DNA of 10,532 nt from JAGLQA01 sp023135565. Lineage in GTDB: Bacteria; Acidobacteriota; Aminicenantia; UBA2199. How positions within the stretch are numbered: the first letter of the stretch is position 1; the number at the start of each line of letters is the position of its first letter. This document shows, piece by piece, positions 6,801 to 10,532 of this stretch. The notes under the pieces were generated by a model that worked only from the letters and a program-made list of their open reading frames with translations, was not told the DNA's origin and made no database searches. The DNA lies in NCBI GenBank assembly GCA_030639305.1, contig DAOWCY010000233.1, positions 1 to 10,532 on the forward strand, in the 5' to 3' direction. The translations under genes and the position numbers were made by a program.

Positions 6801-8119
6801 TTACAGAGATTGCGGATAACGCCGAAAGGCTGGAAACCGCAGCCGATAGATACGCCACCCTGTCCCCGGAAAAGAGAGACAGCGCGGTTATTATCACCGC
6901 CACAAATAAAGACCGGATTGCCATAAACGATTTGGTCAGAGATTTTTTAAAGCACAGCGGTGAATTAGGGAAAGGTCAGGATTTTGGAATTACCGATATA
7001 GAGGGGAAATCCAAAATAAGAGAATTTTCCCCCGGCGACAAAATAATTTTTTTGAAAAAGGATGATTTCAAAGACCACCTGATCAGCAAGGATGATGTAG
7101 GAGTTATAAAAAAGATCGAAGGCAAGAACATCACAGTTCTCACCCGGGGAAAAGAGATCGTGATACCCGCGGACAAATACAATCATATCGATCATGCTTA
7201 CTGCCGCACTACTTACCGGGTACAGGGAGCCGATTATGATACTGTACTGGCTCATATTAACACCTATCAGAAAATGGTGAACAGCAAAAACGATTTCCTG
7301 GTGAAAATATCCAGGTCGAAACATGAACTGGAAATATTTACCGATGACCGGAACGGGCTTTACCACGCCGTCAAGGAAGCGCAGTATAAGATTAGCATTG
7401 CTGATTTTGTAGACCGGGTTTATGTCAGGGACGCCTCAAAAATCGTGGATGACCGTTTTGTAGAGCGGGTTTACAACCGGGATTTCGATAAAATAAAACC
7501 ACCCTGGAAAACCAGGGGTGATCTTCAGCGGGGAGATTTTCATTATGTCAATTATTTCAAGCAGGTAGAAGCTGCCGGGGAGCACATGAGGAAAGCTAAA
7601 GCTTTTTCATTAGATAAAGAGAAATCATTATCGTTGTTTACGAAGTTCGAGAAAGCCATGGAGAAAGCCCATGAGTATAAAGCGAAGAGTGAGTTTTTTT
7701 ATCAAAGGGCCGTAGAGCATCATGCGAAAAATATCTCTAAGCAGTTTGAAAAGTCGTCCATTGTCCAACCAGGAGATGGGGACAGCAAGCAGGTGAAGCT
7801 TAACCTTACTGAAATAAAGCAGCGATTTGTGGAGAAGTATATCCCGGTAGGGCGGTTGAATACTTTAGAGAAAATATTTTCAGATGTTTCTCCTTTTATA
7901 GATATGGAGAGTAAATTGTTTGCGGATGAGTTTTCGATTGAATCGGGCAGTCCCGGCAGTGAGTTTTATTTATCGCCGGAAGTTGGTGGAGCCGGGCCGG
8001 AGCAGGATGTTCCCGGTTTGGACGGTTCCGGTGAGGATGGCGGTATTGTTCCCGGAGTTGACGGCGGTGAAGGCAGGGACGGAGGCGCAAGTGGGCCGGG
8101 AATATCTTTTGGAACGTAA
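824..8119 (+). CDS. traI: MobF/TraI-type conjugative relaxase with three RecD-like helicase units
   Basis: This 2431-residue protein should nick the origin of transfer, stay covalently bound to the 5' end, and unwind the plasmid for transfer. Residues 1 to about 450 match the TrwC relaxase domain: Y15 as candidate nucleophile, a second tyrosine Y49 before the GxWxGKxAE-type motif, APKSVS at 222-227, PHLHTH with H295 and H297, and a C-terminal part with the family's FSR-type and TR-K motifs. Three RecD-like units follow (from about 455, 1060 and 1608), then a helical charged tail and a Gly/Asp/Pro-rich end. F TraI has 1756 residues and two such units; TrwC has 966 and one. The start at 824 has AGGGGA five bases upstream and places Y15 where the family has it; ATG 839 would place it at 10. 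Glu284 sits where the first metal-binding His is expected, which is unusual. Confidence 0.96.
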   Translation: MITGAMRTASSIKDYFKNHKGHKGEDLHENTQKESREKNNEEKAGKGNYFKGARGQWQGKLAEERFPSGQFKYNDFVKVVDENDRFRTFDLKFTTSNNVPAGVKNKAGFKDAMKGSISKVAGQIQADMKIKFKKEKKSKNLDIKIQKTKDGEFLAKIESHNVIKKNAPEIEELLSNPKYRSMFRGEMVKELAKIGARTNEAGFDLQSYTKECRVSGEFLCQAPKSVSVTMMYPEHFEKILRCHEKANEAAMKFVEENYIVSRVQVSGISRRELTKNMLSAGFTELSNRDRQPHLHTHNNIFNTTRNPFYNKNRKGGREFLTIDYRAIRNNFPIIDGVYKNKLSEGLKKEGYELKYEKDNRLNFEIAGYTRDQILHFSRVPKIDKKLEEMGTNREQATAKQRNVANLKTRKAKVHVDEELWKTQVLKEMAERGIQSPRLIHERAASPSIDIPAADLKKELLKASDDFFYGHAAFTKHEFVKGVLKLAGDILPVEYIEDYFDRSGRFITLGVRKGKTYFSTAENIKIEQSVYRYAAAGKNKRPRVIRESKVNRFLKYTNLKEGQKKAVRFMATCPHRVAAIQGDPGVGKSYMLDKARVFFEKEGYKVTGLAPSNQAALTLREKSGLWASTIHSFFIRLQVEAGTWDKDRNPLDLRLTDFKGLRRRGQKKIWFVDEASLIDNYTMYRLLEAAELKNAYVVFLGDKGQMPPVESGKPFANMINDEKIPFVEVKEILRQKEVWLVFDSGKLSAGNRNRILDKARRDNATVTFFDSSPFASIDPRQLESVQVKRGLKVTVFKDRSIKEAVQSAVDGQVLDSLDLLRGRIHEIKNREVRLREIAKYFAGLSPGERAQTAIITATNRDRTAINNYVREALKEQGELTNGLVFHIPDSNGEIQGKEFAVGDKVILLEKKEFSGHWVLKNDTGIIKKFGKKTALGVGKSGFYLEKQPLITIETRGKRIVVNLKKYDRIDYGNCSTTYKEQSAGHKRVLAHFDTKQYNVNNLNDFRVKISRAEGEIIIWTDDGKRLYDAVKNEHARVSINDFSVDDFKVHETPTFADKEEFLKEIAEKFEYENAAFSKGEFIKGAAAIYEEMAELEEAPFFITETDIKEHLRQETEAGHYIEVGEKNRVLYFSTRENIRIEQEIYERTVAAKNRVSGFDQAAVRQYLEKSTLSSSQKEAFFFLTAGRDRVRALHCAPGAGEASLLKAAGKFYEEVGNYKVVGLAPSNRAVSTLKENAGFEKENAFTIHGYLIQLQKEAGTWEADRDPTDLRLTDLSGLTPGSHKETWFVDKSSLLDNHVMNKLLLAAELKNAEVVLSGSRSQLQPVGAGCPFTNMIKDGKVGYVELDEIVGRGDKSSPVKDALQKVVDNDLPAGLEILESRIVQERDDEIRLQKIASTYTALPPEEREQTAVVTGTNRDRVKINDNVRDILKEKGELGSGFVVKVTDSRGKEQDREFSPGDRVIFLKKDDIGEHTVGKDETGVVKEIKIETGKSGVITIESNGNRIAADLSEYNSIEHAYCSTAYKEMSSPEKARTLAHIDTKQHNVNSLNDFVVKLSAAEVEVSLFTDDRKGLFDAVKREQDKTSINDFSPENYRKHEVSAQSEKEALLEKISGKFEYKNAAFSRDDFLNGTKVIYTDMIELGETALEISAADLENEFHKKIEDSYFIEIGRTGEAPYFSTNENIRIEQEIYERAAAAKNRVSGFDEAKVRDFAANTTLNSGQRDALFFMTSGRDRIKAVQGAPGVGKSFMLNIAGNFYEKEGYKVVALAPSNKAVLNLKERAGFADAATIHSYLIKLQKEAGTWETGRDPLDLRLTNLEGLTPGLHPEIWFVDEASLIDNYTMNRLLEAAEKKNAEVIPIGDKNQLQPVGGGKPFTNMLKGEKLKYVEVNEILRQEEEWTVYHAERLSETDRQEITRQAGLLKNNAALTYIKGSPPDNIADQKNPAVFQVEKYKAASGAEIEIHKDSALKEAVKDAVEHNIAGSLNKLNSRITEIADNAERLETAADRYATLSPEKRDSAVIITATNKDRIAINDLVRDFLKHSGELGKGQDFGITDIEGKSKIREFSPGDKIIFLKKDDFKDHLISKDDVGVIKKIEGKNITVLTRGKEIVIPADKYNHIDHAYCRTTYRVQGADYDTVLAHINTYQKMVNSKNDFLVKISRSKHELEIFTDDRNGLYHAVKEAQYKISIADFVDRVYVRDASKIVDDRFVERVYNRDFDKIKPPWKTRGDLQRGDFHYVNYFKQVEAAGEHMRKAKAFSLDKEKSLSLFTKFEKAMEKAHEYKAKSEFFYQRAVEHHAKNISKQFEKSSIVQPGDGDSKQVKLNLTEIKQRFVEKYIPVGRLNTLEKIFSDVSPFIDMESKLFADEFSIESGSPGSEFYLSPEVGGAGPEQDVPGLDGSGEDGGIVPGVDGGEGRDGGASGPGISFGT
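2186..4000 (+). repeat. Helicase unit 1 of the relaxase (ATPase motifs kept, QG altered)
   Basis: Residues about 455-1059. The unit starts with a small N-terminal domain (HAAFTKHEF to YFSTAENIKIEQ). The SF1B motifs follow: Walker A GDPGVGKS at 581-588, Walker B DE at 672-673 (WFVDEAS), GDKGQMPP at 700-707, ILRQ with R733, and motif VI SRAE with R1010. An SH3-like insertion lies around 900-965 and carries an extra stretch of about 15 residues absent from the other units. The motif that normally reads QG before motif VI is QS (980-981). ATP binding looks possible; efficient translocation is less certain. In F TraI the first of two RecD-like units is inactive and binds single-stranded DNA. Confidence 0.85.
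4001..5644 (+). repeat. Helicase unit 2 of the relaxase (catalytically dead)
   Basis: Residues about 1060-1607. The order of domains is as in the flanking units, but the ATPase is broken. Walker A reads CAPGAGEAS with E1200 for the lysine. Walker B is DK at 1289-1290, not DE. Motif III is GSRSQ, not GDKxQ, at 1317-1321. The ILRQ motif is lost, QG is MS at 1527-1528, and the motif VI arginine is A1558. About 60 residues between motifs III and IV that units 1 and 3 possess are missing, judged by spacing from the conserved EI to the following helix: 11 residues, against 70 and 78. The frame remains open and the fold-forming residues persist, so it is probably kept as a structural or DNA-binding module. 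Confidence 0.85.
5645..7380 (+). repeat. Helicase unit 3 of the relaxase (motifs intact)
   Basis: Residues about 1608-2186. Every motif examined is present: Walker A GAPGVGKS at 1742-1749 with K1748, Walker B DE at 1834-1835, GDKNQLQP from 1862, ILRQ with R1895, an SH3-like insertion, TTYRVQGA with QG at 2134-2135, and motif VI SRSK with R2164. This is the likely motor of the protein, corresponding to the C-terminal active helicase of F TraI. It shares a 28-base exact match with unit 2 (6213-6240 against 4578-4605). Confidence 0.88.
7403..7495 (+). repeat. Duplicated 14-residue motif just after the helicases
   Basis: DFVDRVYVRDASKI (7403-7444) and RFVERVYNRDFDKI (7454-7495) match at 9 of 14 residues with a 17-residue period. 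The motif lies at the junction between unit 3 and the helical C-terminal tail. Its purpose is unknown; a linker or contact site for the coupling protein is possible. Confidence 0.6.
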
Positions 8120-8137
8120 TTTGCCTCCGGCGGGTCA

Positions 8138-8159
8138 GAACCTTTTTGAAAAAAGGTTC
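8138..8159 (+). terminator. Hairpin after the relaxase stop
   Basis: GAACCTTTT (8138-8146) pairs with AAAAGGTTC (8151-8159) around a four-base loop, 19 bases after the stop codon. The arms are perfect, but no T tract follows, so intrinsic termination on the + strand is uncertain. It may instead stabilise the 3' end of the mRNA. Confidence 0.4.
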
Positions 8160-8187
8160 CGACACCTCCAAAAACTTTTATTTAGCA

Positions 8188-8335
8188 CAGCGTCAGTGAG
8201 TTATCTTCTCGCTTTGGATTTTTCAACAAAAGTTTTGTTCAAACTTTTTTAAAAGTTTGGCCCCCGGCAGGGGCGCCGAAGGCCCCGTACGCACGGGGAG
8301 GCGATTAGCTGCTTCGCAGCAGGGTCGCCGAAGGC
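8188..8335. repeat. Composite palindromic repeat, copy 1
   Basis: This aligns with the two copies after the coupling-protein gene. It begins CAGCGT...GTGAG, then has the core at 8228-8273: AAAAGTTT, AAACTTTT and AAAAGTTT in a row, followed by GGCCCCCGGCAGGGG. Next come CCCCGT-ACGC-ACGGGG (8283-8298) and a nested hairpin, GGCGA/TCGCC (8300-8304 and 8325-8329) enclosing GCTGC-TTC-GCAGC (8308-8320). It fills most of the 242-bp gap between the relaxase and coupling-protein genes. No convincing promoter was seen in that gap. Confidence 0.75.
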
Positions 8336-8361
8336 AAGACATTAATATTAAGGAGTAAAAA

Positions 8362-10272
8362 ATGTCATTAGTTGAAGCACATGAGAAACGAGTTAGTCGA
8401 GTCAAGATGTTTTTTCATATGGTGATTATTGGAGCCATAGTATCGGTATTACTTTACGCTGTGATTTTTTGGTTAAGTCTAATGTCAACGAATAAGAAAT
8501 TCATTTCCGCCGGTTTCCCGAAGACTACTTTTTTCAGTTACGCAGCGAACAAGTTTATCTGGATTCCGTTAGGTTCCTTAATCTCGAAAAACTTTTTTAC
8601 CGAAGTGGAACCTCTTTTCCAGCGCATCACCCGGCGAAAAAAGGTTACGGCGCAGAGCTATAACCGGTTCATCGACACTCTCCTATCTAAAGGCCAGGGC
8701 GGGCGGATTTTAAGAAAATCCTTAAAGAAAATCTCAGCTTATCGTGATAATTTTATACAGTATTTTTTGTTATTTCTCTGCCTTTACGTTTTTTTGTTTT
8801 CGGTATTTTCTTTATTGGGAAAGAAGCACAAGCACATCCGGGGGACGAGGCTTATTTCCGCAACGCGTCTCAGGTTGAAACTCAAAAAACTGTGTTTAAA
8901 AGACAAAGCCCAAAACATCACTATCGGGAAACTGCCTATCCCTTTCAAAAACGAAGTCAGTCATTTTTTATTTATGGGGACTACCAGATCGGGCAAGTCG
9001 GTTACTTTGAACCAGATGATTCACAGTATTTTAGAGCGGCGGAGAAAAACCGGAGCCAGTCACAAGCTCATCATCTATGACCTGAAAGGCGAATTTGTCT
9101 CCAAATGGTATTCGGAAAAGGACATTCTCTTTTTTCCTTTTGACAGGAGATCGATCCGCTATTCGCTTTTCAACGAAATCCGCAGCGACATAGATTTTAA
9201 AATTATTGCCAAATCGTTGTTTGAGCCGCCGCGAAACGTATCTCAAAACATGAATTTCTTTTATGAAGCAGGCGGAGAGGTTTTCAAAACCGGCCTGATC
9301 CTGCTCAACAAAGAAGGCAAAAAAACCAACAAGGACATTCTGGAGTTTTTTGCCCGGGACAGGATGAAGCTTATAGAAAAATTCAAAACGCTCCCGGAAG
9401 CATTGCAGGGCACAATCGATTATCTTACCGATTCGCGTGAAGCAGCCGGTGTAATGTCTACCATCCACGAGAAAATCAATTTCCTGGAATATTTGATAGA
9501 CTGTGACGGCCCGTTTTCGTTCAGGGATTATATCTCCAACCCGGAAGAGACCCGCAGCCTGTTTATTCCTAATATATCGAATTTCAAGAATATTTTTATC
9601 CCGCTTTTTTCTTTCGGCATCGACATCATGATTAAAGAGGTGTTGAGTTTGCCTGATTCTTTCGACAGGCGGGTATTTTTTTTGATCGACGAGTTTTCCA
9701 GTCTGAACACCATCCAGTCTATATTTGATTTCCAGAGGGAATCAGGCAGCAAGGGCGGCTCTTTGATCTGCGCCATGCAGGATTTGGGCGATCTCAGCAG
9801 GAATTACGGCCAGGAGCGGCTGCAATCTTTTTTCAATAACTTCCATACCAAGTTTATGTTCCAGTTGCTCGACCCCAATACCCAGGATTATGCATCCAGG
9901 GCGTTAGGAGAGAGGCAGGTGCATATCAGGATGCCCTCGCATCAATATTCGCCGCAGGACATCGGCGACCGGGAATCTGTCGGTTTCCAGAACACTAACG
10001 AAAGAATAGTGCTGTCGTCGGAGTTATTATTACTAAAGAAACTGCAATGTGTTGTGCAAATGTCGAACCTGGGTACAGCCAGGATCAGGATACCCCGGAA
10101 ATTTTATAATTTTGGTGAAGCGCATTTTTTGCAGAAGGAGTTCAAGCTCGATTTAAAAGTAAAGGAGAAAAAAAAGCAGCCGCAGGAAGGTGACAGCCAG
10201 GAAGCCGTAATTAAAAAAGTTCCTGCTGAGAAGAAAGAGATAGACAGGAGTCCCGGCATGTTTGACTTCTAA
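8362..10272 (+). CDS. traD: TraD/TrwB-type type IV coupling protein
   Basis: This 636-residue inner-membrane ATPase should recruit the relaxase-DNA complex and pump it to the conjugation channel. A basic N-terminus is followed by a membrane helix at about 16-41, a periplasmic part of about 90 residues, a second helix at about 131-153, and a cytoplasmic motor. Walker A GTTRSGKS is at 206-213 and Walker B FFLIDE has D443-E444. After it come the family's AMQDLGDLSRNYG segment and the LLDPNTQDYASRALGE region. The length lies between TrwB (507) and F TraD (717). The C-terminus is short, Lys/Gln/Glu-rich and ends GMFDF. The start has TAAGGAG (8349-8355) six bases upstream. The gene follows the relaxase by 242 bp and is either in its operon or served by an unseen promoter. 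F-like pore genes are not in the window. Confidence 0.94.
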   Translation: MSLVEAHEKRVSRVKMFFHMVIIGAIVSVLLYAVIFWLSLMSTNKKFISAGFPKTTFFSYAANKFIWIPLGSLISKNFFTEVEPLFQRITRRKKVTAQSYNRFIDTLLSKGQGGRILRKSLKKISAYRDNFIQYFLLFLCLYVFLFSVFSLLGKKHKHIRGTRLISATRLRLKLKKLCLKDKAQNITIGKLPIPFKNEVSHFLFMGTTRSGKSVTLNQMIHSILERRRKTGASHKLIIYDLKGEFVSKWYSEKDILFFPFDRRSIRYSLFNEIRSDIDFKIIAKSLFEPPRNVSQNMNFFYEAGGEVFKTGLILLNKEGKKTNKDILEFFARDRMKLIEKFKTLPEALQGTIDYLTDSREAAGVMSTIHEKINFLEYLIDCDGPFSFRDYISNPEETRSLFIPNISNFKNIFIPLFSFGIDIMIKEVLSLPDSFDRRVFFLIDEFSSLNTIQSIFDFQRESGSKGGSLICAMQDLGDLSRNYGQERLQSFFNNFHTKFMFQLLDPNTQDYASRALGERQVHIRMPSHQYSPQDIGDRESVGFQNTNERIVLSSELLLLKKLQCVVQMSNLGTARIRIPRKFYNFGEAHFLQKEFKLDLKVKEKKKQPQEGDSQEAVIKKVPAEKKEIDRSPGMFDF

Positions 10273-10287
10273 CCCTGCGGCGCAGGG
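10273..10287. repeat. GC-rich palindrome abutting the coupling-protein stop
   Basis: CCCTGC-GGC-GCAGGG begins on the base after the TAA stop. It is a perfect 6-bp stem with a three-base loop and no T tract behind it. It has the same shape as the palindrome at 10398-10412 but a different stem sequence, and it leads straight into copy 2 of the composite repeat. Confidence 0.6.
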
Positions 10288-10438
10288 CAGCGTGTGAGCG
10301 CTTCTCGCTTTTAAATTATCAGAAGTTTTGATTAAACTTTTTCAAAAGTTTAGCCCCCGGCAGGGCCTGCGGAGCTAAGAACTCTTTTGCTTCTAAACCC
10401 CGTGGCACGGGGAGCCGATAAGCGGCTCCGCCGCAAGG
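10288..10438. repeat. Composite palindromic repeat, copy 2
   Basis: It opens with CAGCGTGTGAGCGC (10288-10301). The core is at 10321-10365: AGAAGTTT, AAACTTTT, AAAAGTTT, then AGCCCCCGGCAGGG. A spacer unlike copy 1 follows, then CCCCGT-GGC-ACGGGG (10398-10412) and GCGGC-TCC-GCCGC (10422-10434). The first A box has one change that weakens pairing with the central box. The distance from this core to the next is exactly 150 bp. Confidence 0.75.
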
Positions 10439-10532
10439 AAGCGTGTGAGCGCCTTTGATTTTAAATAATTAAAAGTTTTGTTCAAACTTTTACAAAAGTT
10501 TGGCCCCCGGCAGGGCTGCCAGAGGCAAATGC
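10439..10532. repeat. Composite palindromic repeat, copy 3 (cut by window end)
   Basis: It opens with AAGCGTGTGAGCGC, and the core lies at 10471-10515: AAAAGTTT, AAACTTTT, AAAAGTTT, then GGCCCCCGGCAGGG. The following GGCAG...CTGCC can also fold. The part that would carry the two downstream GC-rich hairpins lies beyond the window. No gene is seen between 10273 and the window end. Confidence 0.72.

Noticed and set aside
7920..8252. 110-codon + strand frame overlapping the relaxase end
   Set aside because: It overlaps the relaxase tail in another frame, has no Shine-Dalgarno support and runs into the composite repeat.
8188..8335. Palindromic repeats as a CRISPR array
   Set aside because: Copies are about 150 bp apart or kilobases away, vary in sequence and have no uniform spacers or cas genes.
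9031..9468. 145-codon minus-strand frame within the coupling-protein gene
   Set aside because: It is antisense to the conserved ATPase region, shows no family motif and has no promoter or ribosome site.
10273..10532. Short gene or tRNA after the coupling protein
   Set aside because: Both strands show only short frames, no cloverleaf was recognised, and the region is fully accounted for by the composite repeats.

Overview
The window is bacterial and carries the DNA-processing (Dtr) part of a conjugative element. It has three genes, all on the + strand: a small ribbon-helix-helix (RHH) accessory protein, a very large MobF/TraI-type relaxase-helicase, and a TraD/TrwB-type coupling ATPase. The genes have clear Shine-Dalgarno sites, and the first two are joined by a TAATG overlap. 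A two-membrane-pass coupling protein beside a MobF relaxase is typical of F-like or R388-like elements of diderm bacteria. The host lineage cannot be fixed from the sequence; a spirochaete is only a weak suspicion. No mating-pore (T4SS), replication, partition or cargo gene is present.

Layout. Positions 1-157 contain no G at all on the + strand and look like low-complexity sequence or an assembly-end artefact. Positions 158-446 are non-coding and hold three short palindromes, a pair of 20-bp direct repeats, a 6-bp-stem hairpin and a strong sigma70-type promoter (TTGACA, 17 bp, TATATT). This is the natural place for an origin of transfer, although part of it also resembles an insertion-sequence end. 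The RHH gene (447-824) leads directly into the relaxase (824-8119). A 242-bp gap with a composite palindromic repeat precedes the coupling protein gene (8362-10272). After that come two more tandem copies of the same repeat, reaching the window end.

How the genes would work together: the RHH protein would bind near the origin of transfer and help load the relaxase. The relaxase would nick and covalently hold the DNA strand and unwind it. The inner-membrane coupling ATPase would pass the relaxase-DNA complex to a secretion channel encoded elsewhere.

The most unusual object is the relaxase. After a recognisable MobF nicking domain it has three tandem RecD-like helicase units, not the two seen in F TraI (1756 aa), giving 2431 aa in total. 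The third unit keeps every motif inspected. The first keeps its ATP-binding motifs but has an altered QG motif. The middle one has lost the Walker A lysine, the Walker B glutamate, the motif VI arginine and a block of about 60 residues. The nicking domain also has Glu where the first histidine of the metal triad is expected. The second point of interest is the family of composite intergenic repeats, which have an A-B-A' arrangement able to fold in two exclusive ways and stems that differ by paired changes.
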